In this document: positions 54,858 to 64,000 of the stretch, piece after piece
Numbering within the stretch: position 1 is the first letter of the stretch
Layout: each line of letters begins with the position of its first letter
NCBI RefSeq assembly: GCF_016758175.1
Contig: NZ_QYAB01000001.1
Location: 1,323,162-1,387,161, forward strand
Source of the DNA: Leucobacter zeae
GTDB taxonomy: Bacteria; Actinomycetota; Actinomycetes; Actinomycetales; Microbacteriaceae
Length of the DNA: 64,000 nucleotides
Reading direction: 5' to 3'
Translations under genes and position numbers: made by a program
The notes under the pieces: generated by a model
What the model saw: only the letters and a program-made list of their open reading frames with translations
The model's database searches: none
Told to the model about the DNA's origin: nothing

Positions 54858-56552
54858 ATGGCAGAGATCGACATGAAGCCGCGAAGCCGCGACGTCACCG
54901 ATGGGATCGAGAAGGCCGCGGCGCGAGGGATGCTCCGCGCCGTCGGCATGGGCGATGAGGACTGGGACAAGCCCCAGATCGGCATCGCCAGCTCGTGGAA
55001 CGAGATCACCCCGTGCAACCTGAGCCTCGACCGGCTCGCGCAGGGCGCCAAGGAGGGCGTGCACTCGGGAGGCGGCTATCCGCTGCAGTTCGGCACGGTC
55101 TCCGTGTCGGACGGCATCTCGATGGGCCACGAGGGCATGCACTTCTCGCTCGTCTCGCGCGAGGTCATCGCGGACTCCGTCGAGACCGTGATGATGGCCG
55201 AGCGCCTCGACGGCTCCGTGCTCCTCGCCGGCTGCGACAAGTCGCTCCCCGGGATGCTGATTGCCGCGGCGCGTCTCGACCTCGCCTCCGTCTTCCTCTA
55301 CGCCGGCTCGATCGCGCCCGGCTGGGTCAAGCTCACGGACGGCACCGAGAAGGAAGTCACGATCATCGACGCCTTCGAGGCGGTCGGCGCCTGCAAGGCC
55401 GGCACGATGAGCGAGGAGGATCTCAAGCGCATCGAGTGCTCGATCGCGCCGGGAGAGGGCGCGTGCGGCGGCATGTACACCGCGAACACGATGGCCTCGA
55501 TCGCCGAGGCGCTCGGCATGAGCCTGCCGGGATCGGCGGCACCGCCCAGCGCGGATCGCCGACGCGACTACTTCGCGCACCGCTCGGGCGAGGCCGTCGT
55601 GAACATGCTGCGCCTCGGCATCACGGCCCGCGACATCCTCACCAAGAAGGCCTTCGAGAACGCCATCACCCTGCTGATGGCCTACGGCGGATCGACGAAC
55701 GCGGTGCTGCACCTCCTCGCGATCGCGCGCGAGGCCGAGGTCGACCTCACGCTCGACGACTTCAACCGGATCGGCGCGAAGGTGCCGCACCTCGCCGACA
55801 TGAAGCCGTTCGGCAAGTTCGTGATGGCCGACATCGATCGACAGGGCGGCGTGCCGGTCGTGCTCAAGGCGCTCCTCGACGCCGGTCTCCTGCACGGCGA
55901 CGCGCTGACGGTCACGGGCAAGACGATGGCGGAGAACCTCGCCGAGCTGAACCCCGATCCGATCGACGGCACCGTCATCCACCATCTGGACGATCCGATC
56001 CACGCCACCGGCGGGCTCACGATCCTGCACGGATCCCTCGCCCCCGAGGGCGCCGTCGTCAAGACGGCCGGCTTCGACGCCGAGCTCTTCGAAGGGCCTG
56101 CTCGCGTCTTCGACCGCGAGCGCGCCGCGATGGACGCCCTCACCGAGGGCGCCATCGGCAAGGGCGACATCGTGGTGATCCGCTACGAGGGGCCGAAGGG
56201 CGGGCCGGGCATGCGCGAGATGCTCGCGATCACCGCGGCCATCAAGGGCGCGGGCCTCGGAAAAGATGTACTACTATTGACGGACGGACGATTCTCAGGC
56301 GGCACAACCGGCCTGTGCATCGGCCACATCGCACCCGAGGCGACGGACGGAGGTCCGATCGCACTGGTCCGCGACGGAGACCTGATTCGGGTCGATATCG
56401 CCGCACAAACGCTCGATCTGCTGGTAGATCCCGCCGAGCTCGAGGCCCGCAGAGACACCTGGGCCCCGCTTCCCCCGCGTTACACGCGCGGCGTGCTTGC
56501 GAAGTACGCCAAACTCGTCCGCTCGGCCTCCGAGGGAGCCATCACGGGCTGA
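54858..56552 (+). CDS. ilvD: Dihydroxy-acid dehydratase
   Basis: Iron-sulphur enzyme of valine and isoleucine synthesis that dehydrates dihydroxy acids to 2-keto acids. The 564-residue product has the cluster cysteines in [23 protein letters not shown] and [17 protein letters not shown], and the C-terminal [19 protein letters not shown]. The last 290 bases use codons unlike the rest: around 56262-56285 there are GGA AAA GAT GTA CTA CTA TTG in a row, rare in this genome. The encoded residues are still the conserved ones. ilvB follows after 108 bp. Confidence 0.96.
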   Translation: MAEIDMKPRSRDVTDGIEKAAARGMLRAVGMGDEDWDKPQIGIASSWNEITPCNLSLDRLAQGAKEGVHSGGGYPLQFGTVSVSDGISMGHEGMHFSLVSREVIADSVETVMMAERLDGSVLLAGCDKSLPGMLIAAARLDLASVFLYAGSIAPGWVKLTDGTEKEVTIIDAFEAVGACKAGTMSEEDLKRIECSIAPGEGACGGMYTANTMASIAEALGMSLPGSAAPPSADRRRDYFAHRSGEAVVNMLRLGITARDILTKKAFENAITLLMAYGGSTNAVLHLLAIAREAEVDLTLDDFNRIGAKVPHLADMKPFGKFVMADIDRQGGVPVVLKALLDAGLLHGDALTVTGKTMAENLAELNPDPIDGTVIHHLDDPIHATGGLTILHGSLAPEGAVVKTAGFDAELFEGPARVFDRERAAMDALTEGAIGKGDIVVIRYEGPKGGPGMREMLAITAAIKGAGLGKDVLLLTDGRFSGGTTGLCIGHIAPEATDGGPIALVRDGDLIRVDIAAQTLDLLVDPAELEARRDTWAPLPPRYTRGVLAKYAKLVRSASEGAITG

Positions 56553-56660
56553 CCCGCGTGCGACACGGCGGCCCGGCGCGTGCGCCGCGCCCCCGTGTCG
56601 CCCTCGGCCCGGCGCCGCACGCCGTGCAACGCGATCCACCATCGATTGAGAAAGCAAGAC
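56553..56660 (+). promoter_or_regulatory. ilvB leader with hairpin
   Basis: GCGACACGG (56560-56568) pairs with CCGTGTCGC (56593-56601), with GGCGC/GCGCC inside. It may be an attenuator or the end of ilvD transcription; no leader peptide rich in branched-chain codons was found. Confidence 0.4.
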
Positions 56661-58460
56661 ATGACCTCGGATTCGAGTGCAATGCCCACTCCATCTTCAC
56701 CAGGCGCCAGGGGCGAGCGGATCACCGGCGCCCAGGCCGTCATCCGCAGCCTCGAGCTGCTCGGCGTCACCGACGTGTTCGGCCTCCCGGGCGGCGCGGT
56801 GCTTCCGCTCTACGACGCCCTGATGGACGCCCCGAAGCTCCGCCACGTGCTCGTCAGGCATGAGCAGGGGAGCGGTCACGCAGCCGAGGGCTTCGCCGCG
56901 GCCGGCGGCAAGGTCGGCGTCTGCATCGCCACCTCGGGCCCCGGCGCCACGAACCTCGTCACCGCGATCGCCGACGCCTACATGGACTCGGTGCCGTTCG
57001 TCGCGATCACCGGTCAGGTGTTCTCGCACCTCATGGGCACGGATGCGTTCCAGGAAGCCGACATCGTCGGTATCACGATGCCGATCACGAAGCATTCGAT
57101 CCTCGTGAAGCGCGCTGAGGAGGTGCCCGGCGCGATCGCCGCGGCCTACCATCTCGCGTCGAGCGGACGCCCAGGACCCGTGCTGGTCGACATCACGAAG
57201 GACGCCCAGGAGGGCGAGTTCGACTTCGTGTGGGACCCCGCGGTGGAGCTCGCGGGCTACCGGCCGATCACCAAGGCCAACAGCAAGCAGATCCAGGCCG
57301 CGGCCGAGCTGATCGCCGCCTCCGAGCGACCGGTGTTCTACGTCGGCGGCGGAGTGGTGCGCGCGAAGGCCTCGGAGGAGCTGCTGCAGCTCGCCGAACT
57401 CGTCGGCGCACCCGTCGTGACGACGCTCATGGCCCGCGGCGTGTTCCCCGACTCGCACGAGCAGCACCTCGGCATGCCGGGCATGCACGGCACGGTTCCT
57501 GCGGTGCTCGCGCTGCAGGAGGCCGACCTGCTGATCACGCTCGGGGCGCGGTTCGACGACCGCGTCACCGGCAAGGTGGCCTTCTTCGCGCCCGAGGCGA
57601 AGGTCATCCACGCCGACATCGATCCCGCCGAGATCGGGAAGATCCGCCCCGCGGACGTGCCGATCGTGGGCGATGCCGCCGAGGTCATCTCCGACCTCAT
57701 CGCGGCCGTGTCGACCGCCAAGGTGAGCCGCGAGTTCGCCGACATGTCGGCGTGGTGGGATCGCCTGAACGGCTTGCGGGCGAAGTTCCCCCTGGGCTAC
57801 CAGGAGACGAGCGACGGCCTGCTCGCGCCGCAGCGCGTGATCCAGCGCATCGGCGAGCTCACCGGCCCCGAGGGCGTCTACGCCGCCGGCGTCGGTCAGC
57901 ACCAGATGTGGGCGGCCCAGTTCATCAAGTACGAGCGCCCCGGCGCCTGGCTGAACTCCGGCGGAGCCGGCACGATGGGCTACGCCGTGCCCGCAGCGAT
58001 GGGCGCGAAGGTCTCGCAGCCCGACCGCCACGTGTGGGCGATCGACGGCGACGGCTGCTTCCAGATGACGAACCAGGAGCTCGCGACCTGCGTCGTGAAC
58101 AACATCCCGATCAAGGTCGCGGTCATCAACAACTCCTCGCTCGGCATGGTGCGCCAGTGGCAGACGCTCATCTACGACGGCCGGTACTCCAACACCGAGC
58201 TCAACACGGGCCACGGGTCGCAGCGCGTCCCCGACTTCGTGAAGCTCGGCGAGGCCTACGGCTGCCTCGCGATCCGCGTGGAGCGCGAGGATCAGATCGA
58301 CGACGCGATCAAGCTCGCGCTCGAGACGAACGATCGCCCGGTCGTCATCGACTTCGTCGTGAGCGCCGACGCCATGGTGTGGCCCATGGTCCGCCAGGGC
58401 ACCTCGAACAGCGACGTGCAGTACGCACTCGACCACAGCCCCGAATGGGAGGGGGAGTAA
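56661..58460 (+). CDS. ilvB: Acetolactate synthase large subunit
   Basis: Thiamine-diphosphate enzyme that makes acetolactate or acetohydroxybutyrate, the first common step to branched-chain amino acids. The 599-residue product has [20 protein letters not shown], the catalytic Glu in [15 protein letters not shown], the FAD-region [12 protein letters not shown] and the TPP motif [22 protein letters not shown] at 56661 follows GAGAAAG; the first 25 residues are not conserved. Two bases separate it from ilvN, its regulatory subunit. Confidence 0.97.
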   Translation: MTSDSSAMPTPSSPGARGERITGAQAVIRSLELLGVTDVFGLPGGAVLPLYDALMDAPKLRHVLVRHEQGSGHAAEGFAAAGGKVGVCIATSGPGATNLVTAIADAYMDSVPFVAITGQVFSHLMGTDAFQEADIVGITMPITKHSILVKRAEEVPGAIAAAYHLASSGRPGPVLVDITKDAQEGEFDFVWDPAVELAGYRPITKANSKQIQAAAELIAASERPVFYVGGGVVRAKASEELLQLAELVGAPVVTTLMARGVFPDSHEQHLGMPGMHGTVPAVLALQEADLLITLGARFDDRVTGKVAFFAPEAKVIHADIDPAEIGKIRPADVPIVGDAAEVISDLIAAVSTAKVSREFADMSAWWDRLNGLRAKFPLGYQETSDGLLAPQRVIQRIGELTGPEGVYAAGVGQHQMWAAQFIKYERPGAWLNSGGAGTMGYAVPAAMGAKVSQPDRHVWAIDGDGCFQMTNQELATCVVNNIPIKVAVINNSSLGMVRQWQTLIYDGRYSNTELNTGHGSQRVPDFVKLGEAYGCLAIRVEREDQIDDAIKLALETNDRPVVIDFVVSADAMVWPMVRQGTSNSDVQYALDHSPEWEGE

Positions 58461-58462
58461 GA

Positions 58463-58972
58463 ATGAGCCGCCACGTACTGAGCCTCCTCGTCGAGGACAA
58501 GCCGGGTCTGCTGACCCGCGTCGCCGGGCTGTTCGCCCGCCGCGGCTTCAACATCGAGTCGCTCGCCGTCGGTCCGACCGAGGTGCACGGCCTCTCGCGG
58601 ATCACCGTCGTGGTCGATGAGGACGAGACGCTGCTGGAGCAGGTCACGAAGCAGCTGAACAAGCTCGTCAACGTGATCAAGATCGTCGAGCTCGAGGAAT
58701 CCGGATCGGTCCAGCGCGAGCACGTGCTGATCAAGGTCCGCGCCGACAACCAGAACCGCTCCCACGTGCTCGAGGCCGTGGGGCTGTTCCGGGCCCGTGT
58801 CGTCGACGTCGTCCCCGATGCGCTCACCATCGAGGTGACGGGCGACTCCGGCAAGATCGACGCCTTCCTGAAGGTCCTCGAACCCTACGGGATCAAGGAG
58901 ATCGCGCAGTCGGGCCTCATCGCCGTGGGCCGCGGATCCAAGTCCATCACGGAGCGCGTCTTCAAGAACTGA
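58463..58972 (+). CDS. ilvN: Acetolactate synthase small subunit
   Basis: The regulatory subunit that activates IlvB and confers feedback inhibition by valine. The 169-residue product has an N-terminal ACT domain (LSLLVEDKPGLLTRVAGLF, FNIESLAVGPTE) and the C-terminal ALS_ss_C part ending GLIAVGRGSKSITERVFKN. GGGGGAG precedes the ATG, which starts right after the ilvB stop. Length and motifs are standard for actinobacteria. Confidence 0.97.
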   Translation: MSRHVLSLLVEDKPGLLTRVAGLFARRGFNIESLAVGPTEVHGLSRITVVVDEDETLLEQVTKQLNKLVNVIKIVELEESGSVQREHVLIKVRADNQNRSHVLEAVGLFRARVVDVVPDALTIEVTGDSGKIDAFLKVLEPYGIKEIAQSGLIAVGRGSKSITERVFKN

Positions 58973-60088
<1,116 letters not shown>

Positions 60089-60120
60089 TCCCGAGCGCCG
60101 CTCGTCGAGCGGCCGCGTTC

Positions 60121-60160
60121 CCGAGGGGCATCCGGTTCGCCGGGTGCCCCTCGGCGCGTT
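60121..60160 (+). terminator. ilvC terminator
   Basis: CCGAGGGGCATCCGG (60121-60135) pairs with CCGGGTGCCCCTCGG (60140-60154) over 15 bases with one wobble around TTCG, followed by CGCGTTTCC. Confidence 0.85.
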
Positions 60161-60271
60161 TCCGGTGATTCCATCGTCGCTCCTCGCGCGGGCGGGTGCG
60201 GTGCGCGGTGCGGGCGCCGCCGTCGGGCGGGCGTCGTCCGGCGGCGGCCGGCCTGCTCGCCTTCGCCCACC

Positions 60272-60329
60272 CACTACCGTGCCGCCGAGATGGCATCGGC
60301 TCCGATGCCATCTCGGCGGCACGGTAGTG
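60272..60329. repeat. Long inverted repeat, family 1 (copy B), perfect 28-bp stems
   Basis: Positions 60272-60299 and 60302-60329 are exact complements with a two-base loop. The sequence contains GTGCCGCCGAGATGGCATCG and matches the imperfect copy at 10008-10068. It lacks a T-run and is far longer than a terminator stem needs to be. Confidence 0.92.
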
Positions 60330-60452
60330 AGTCGGTGAGCCGGCTGGCGGGTGAGGTAGTGGGTCGGTGTGCGATTGGCGGTACGGTAGTGGCTCGGCGG
60401 GATGACGGCGCGCGGGCAGGCGCGGAGCGCCCGATCCTGAGCCGTGCGGACC

Positions 60453-63029
60453 CTATCGCCGCGGGTGCTTCACCCGGCCCGTCGCCGGAGCGGTCCACGG
60501 ATCCTCGGGCCACGGGTGCTTCGGGTAGCGCCCGCGCATCTCGGCGCGCACGTCCCGGTACGGGCCGTTCCAGAACGAGGTCAGATCCGACGTGGTCGCG
60601 AGCGGCCGGCGCGCGGGGGAGAGCAGGCGGAACAGGATCGGCACGCGGCCGTCCACGAGCCGCGGCGTCCGGTCGAGGCCGAACATCTCCTGCAGCTTCA
60701 CCTCGACGACGGGGGGAGCCTCGCTCCCGGGTTCGGGGTAGTCGATGCGCGCCGAGTTCCCCGACGGGACGGCGAGTCGCTCGGGCGCGAGCTCGTCGAG
60801 GCGCCCGGCCTCGGGCCAGGGCAGGATCCGGCGCAGCGCCGCGACGAGGTCGATGGCGCCGAGCGGAGTTCCCGGCCGCAGCCGCGCGAGGTCGGCGCCC
60901 AGCCAGTCGTCGAGGCGTTCGAGCAGCGCAGCGTCCTCGACCGCCGGCCAGGGCGCCCCGAGCTCCCGATGCAGCAGGCCCAACCGCCCGCGCAACGCAG
61001 CCGCCCGTTCGGACCACGACAGTGATCCGAGACCGACGTCCCGCAGATGCGCGGCGAATGCCGGCCCGACGTCCGACGGGGTCGCGGCGACCGGGGTCGA
61101 GGAGCGCAGGATCGCCCCCAGGCGGCGTTCGACGCGCACGCGGAGGCGGCCGTCATCGATGCGCGCTGACCTGAGCTCGCACGCGAGCGACGCGCCGATG
61201 CCGAGCGCATCCTCCTCCGCGAGCGGCGCCGCGAGCCGGATCACCGCTCCCGTGCCGTCGGCAGCGCGTCCCTCGGAGCGCTGCACCTCGCGCACGGCGA
61301 TCCACTCGGCGCCGACGAGCCCGCTGCCCTCGGGGAGCGCCGCGCGCGTGCCGCTCGCGAGGAGGTAGGTGCGCGAGTCCGCACCGGTGCGACGCGCGAT
61401 CCAGTCCGGGCGCGCGAGCGCGAGCACCACGCCGGGCGCCGCATCCCGGCCGATCGTGCGCTCCGGGGAGGCGATGCCGTCGGTCTGCTGCGCGGCGATC
61501 CGCCCGAGTCTCCGCGTCTCGCGCCGCCATCGGTCGGCGCCCGGGGCGCGGCCGGCACGGAGCTCGCGGAGGAGCCGCGGCAGATCGGCTCCGGGCTCGC
61601 GGTGGTCGTCCGACATCGCCGCGACGACCTCGGCCGCGACCGCGGGGTCTCCGGTGAACTCCGAGCCGGAGACGAGCGCCCTGGCCTCGCGCACGCCGAC
61701 CGGGAGGAGCGCGACGCGGGCGCCCGTTCGTGTCGCACGTCCCGACGCGTCGACGAGCTCGAGCGCCCGGAGGACCTCGACGGCGTCGCGCATCGCAGCC
61801 GCGGGCGGGGGCGTCGGCAGCGCGAGCCCCGCGCCGCCCGGTGTGCCCCACGCGGCGAGCAGGAGCGCCGTGTCGGTGAGGTCTGCGGAGGAGATCTCTG
61901 GCGCCGAAGCCGCGGGCATCCGTGCGAAGTCGGCCTCGGAGTAGACGCGGATCGCGACACCCGCACCCTGCCGGGCGGCGCGACCCGCACGCTGCTCGGC
62001 GCTGGCGCGCGAGGCGCTCACGGTGACGAGGCCGGCCATCCCGCGCGCCCGATCGCGCCGCACCTCACGCGAGAGGCCGGAATCGACGACGAGCCGCACG
62101 CCCGGGACGGTGAGCGAGCTCTCGGCGAGCGACGTGCTCACGACGATGCGGGGCGGTTCGGCGGGGCCGCGCCCGCGCACGGCGCGATCCTGTTCGCGCG
62201 CCGGGAGCCGCCCGTGCAGCGGGAGGACGTCGACCGCCTCCGCGTTGGTCCCGACGCCCGCGCGCAGCAGCCGGACCACCTCGTCGACCTCGCCGGCTCC
62301 CGGCAGGAAGACCAGCGCGTCCGTCCCCTCCGCGCGCTGGGCGGCACGCGCGACCTCGGCCACGTGCGCGAGGTAGCCGCGCGTGACGCCGCGGTCGTCG
62401 AACCTCGCGCCGTCGAACGGGGCGTGCGCGATGCGCAGCGGGTGCAGGGCCGAGGGAACCTCGACGACCGGGACCGGGCCGCCGCCCGCGGCGCCCAGCA
62501 GGTCGGCCGTGCGCGTCGCGTCGAGCGTGGCCGACATCGCGACCAGGACGAGGTCGTCGCGCAGGGCACGGACTTCGGCGAGCATGCCGAGCAGCAGATC
62601 GCCGTCGACCGACCGCTCGTGCACCTCGTCGAGGATCACGGCGCCGACCCCGGGGAGCTCGGGGTCGGCCAGCAGCCGCCGCAGCAGGACTCCGGGCGTG
62701 AGCGCCTCGATCCGCGTCGCTGCGCTCACGCGCCGCTCGCCGCGCACCGTGAAGCCGACGGCGCCTCCGAGCGCATCGCCGTCCAGGTGCGCGATGCGCG
62801 AGGCGGCCGCCCGGACCGCCACGCGACGCGGCTGGGTGAGCAGGGTGAGCCCGGCCCGCCCGGGCTGCAGGTTCGCGACGAGCGGCGGCACGAACGTCGT
62901 CTTGCCGGTGCCGGGCGGCGCGGTCACCACCATCGCGCCGGAAGCCGCGGCGCGCTCCAATTCCGCGCGGGCCCGGGAGACGACGAGGCCGGCGCCGATC
63001 CGGTCGAGGTCGAAGCGGTGCGGTTCCAC
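60453..63029 (-). CDS. hrpB: ATP-dependent RNA helicase HrpB
   Basis: A DEAH/DExH helicase of the HrpB family; its cellular role is poorly known. The 858-residue product has Walker A APPGTGKTT near residues 38-46, the DEVH box ILDEVHERSVDGD, SATLD, the helicase-C motifs STSLAESSLTVPGV and QRAGRAARQG, an HA2/OB region, and the HrpB C-terminal domain with SFWNGPYRDVRAEMRGRYPK and HPWPEDPW. All expected motifs are intact. It is followed on the same strand by the repeat-rich spacer and converges on ilvC. Confidence 0.94.
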   Translation of the reverse strand: MEPHRFDLDRIGAGLVVSRARAELERAAASGAMVVTAPPGTGKTTFVPPLVANLQPGRAGLTLLTQPRRVAVRAAASRIAHLDGDALGGAVGFTVRGERRVSAATRIEALTPGVLLRRLLADPELPGVGAVILDEVHERSVDGDLLLGMLAEVRALRDDLVLVAMSATLDATRTADLLGAAGGGPVPVVEVPSALHPLRIAHAPFDGARFDDRGVTRGYLAHVAEVARAAQRAEGTDALVFLPGAGEVDEVVRLLRAGVGTNAEAVDVLPLHGRLPAREQDRAVRGRGPAEPPRIVVSTSLAESSLTVPGVRLVVDSGLSREVRRDRARGMAGLVTVSASRASAEQRAGRAARQGAGVAIRVYSEADFARMPAASAPEISSADLTDTALLLAAWGTPGGAGLALPTPPPAAAMRDAVEVLRALELVDASGRATRTGARVALLPVGVREARALVSGSEFTGDPAVAAEVVAAMSDDHREPGADLPRLLRELRAGRAPGADRWRRETRRLGRIAAQQTDGIASPERTIGRDAAPGVVLALARPDWIARRTGADSRTYLLASGTRAALPEGSGLVGAEWIAVREVQRSEGRAADGTGAVIRLAAPLAEEDALGIGASLACELRSARIDDGRLRVRVERRLGAILRSSTPVAATPSDVGPAFAAHLRDVGLGSLSWSERAAALRGRLGLLHRELGAPWPAVEDAALLERLDDWLGADLARLRPGTPLGAIDLVAALRRILPWPEAGRLDELAPERLAVPSGNSARIDYPEPGSEAPPVVEVKLQEMFGLDRTPRLVDGRVPILFRLLSPARRPLATTSDLTSFWNGPYRDVRAEMRGRYPKHPWPEDPWTAPATGRVKHPRR

Positions 63030-63059
63030 CCGATCATCCTAGGCGGTCGCGCGGTCCCC

Positions 63060-64000
63060 TCAGTCGGCGCGTTGCGGGGCCGGTGCGCGGGGGGAGGGCG
63101 CCGCCGGAGCCTGGTGCGGACTCGGTATCCCGCCCGTCATCGTCGGGGGCGCCATGCGCTGGGCCGCGCGAGCGGTGAGGCGCTCGAGAGGCCCTCGCCC
63201 GACCAGGATCGCCCACGCGGTGCACGCCACGAGCAGTCCCGCGATGAGGGCGGCGGTGAAGAACGGCAGCGTGTTCATGCCGCCGGGACCCAGCACGATC
63301 CAGATCACGATGACGTGCGCGCTGTAGGCGGTGAGCGGCATCGATCCGACCGCGGCGAGCGGCAGGAGCGCGTACCGGAGCGCGTTCCCGCAGAGCAGCA
63401 GCAGGCAGATGACGGCCAGCGCGAGGCCGCCCGAACCGAGGATCTCCATGGTCGCACCCGAGTGCGGGCTGCTCGAGAAGCCGGCGCGCAGCGCCGTCCC
63501 GCCGAGGTCCGCTTCGGCGATCCTCTCGGGATACGCGGCCCAACCGGATCCCTCTGCGACGGATCCGGAGCCCCGGTCGTCCGATCCGCCGCTCTCAACC
63601 CCGCTCTCCACTCCGCTCGCGCCCTCGGGGAAGCAGTGCAGGAAGCCGTCGCCGGAGTCCTCGCACACCTTCCCCTCGAGGTCCGCCTGCCCGGCGGGGA
63701 CGGTGTCGGCCGTGTACGCGCCGGTGGAGGAGTCGCCGTCGCTCGACACGGCGCTCCAGGAGCGCCGCCCGGTGTCGTGCTGCTGCGACTCCCATATCGC
63801 GCCCGCGGTGTATTCCGACGGCGCTGAGCGCGACCCCGACCGCGAGGCCGAGCGCGGCGGTGCGCCTGCGGGTGATATCGAGGCGCCCGAGCACCAGGCC
63901 GACGAGCATCAGCGCCGTCCATGCGACGATCGAGTACGCTCCGCCGAGCACGAACCCGACTCCGCCGCCCCAGGTCGAGACGCCGAGCGCGAGGAGCGTG
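63060..64000 (-). pseudogene. DUF418/acyltransferase-like membrane protein, frameshifted, partial
   Basis: An integral membrane protein whose 5' part lies outside the window. From the right edge to about 63835 one frame encodes helices (GAYSIVAWTALMLVGLVLGR, TAALGLAVGVALSAVG); from about 63815 to 63060 a second frame, shifted by one base, continues with an exported-looking segment (EYTAGAIWESQQHDTGRR, KVCEDSGDGFLHCFPEG) and helices with LAAVGSMPLTAYSAHVIVIW, the DUF418 hallmark. The join needs a single-base indel between about 63811 and 63840, where a CCCC run lies at 63833-63836. It may be a true mutation or a sequencing error. Confidence 0.65.

Larger units (their letters stand above)
60089..60452. 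other. Spacer between convergent ilvC and hrpB
   Basis: About 360 bp without a gene. It holds the ilvC terminator, the perfect family-1 hairpin and, at 60373-60393, a further half-copy-like GGCGGTACGGTAGTGGCTCGG. Confidence 0.7.

Overview
The window is GC-rich actinobacterial DNA. Very high GC, frequent GTG starts, four-base ATGA/GTGA overlaps, actinobacterial -10 boxes a few bases from start codons, and a tmRNA whose tag decodes as ANAKRTDFALAA all fit a member of the Microbacteriaceae, perhaps Leucobacter or a close relative. That placement is inference from memory of the families; no database was searched. The sequence looks like ordinary chromosome: no integrase, transposase, phage gene, plasmid gene or CRISPR array was seen.

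Region 1 (1-15.9 kb) is a molybdenum-cofactor island. It holds moaD-moeA, moeB-moaE, an HTH-Mop regulator with modA-modB-moaA, fdhD with an FdhF/YdeP-type molybdoenzyme, and a second moeA with mobA and a DUF6457 gene. Embedded in it is a formamidase module (amiS, fmdB, fmdA), whose product formate could feed a formate-type oxidoreductase. Between the convergent fmdA and fdhF genes lies a 1-kb non-coding tract with a palindrome array of about 51-bp period. Missing from the island are modC, moaC and a mog/moaB gene.

Region 2 (15.9-28.7 kb) concerns nitrogen and polyamines: an orphan PotD-like lipoprotein, an inositol-monophosphatase-family enzyme, AmtB, rpsO, an Lrp/AsnC regulator with a class III aminotransferase, and a divergent potD-potA-potB-potC operon followed by an APC permease. 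The arrangement suggests uptake and transamination of putrescine-like amines.

Region 3 (28.7-39.3 kb) holds a divergent yczE/MocR pair and the housekeeping run prfB-ftsE-ftsX-smpB. Next comes a TetR-controlled operon of an NCS1 permease with a close homologue of NylB, the nylon-oligomer hydrolase, and then ssrA (tmRNA).

Region 4 (39.3-54.8 kb) holds a glutaminase/MFS/META operon, a YbjN - Hsp90-family - TPR gene set, a DUF2252 gene, a GlxA-type regulator, a GAPDH, a HisN-like phosphatase with a DUF3054 gene, tRNA-Lys(CTT), nhaA and two small membrane proteins.

Region 5 (54.8-64 kb) is the branched-chain amino-acid set ilvD-ilvB-ilvN-ilvC, then a convergent hrpB helicase and a membrane-protein gene with an apparent frameshift that runs off the right edge. 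Two families of intergenic inverted repeats recur at distant sites (about 10.0 and 60.3 kb; about 20.1 and 39.5 kb).
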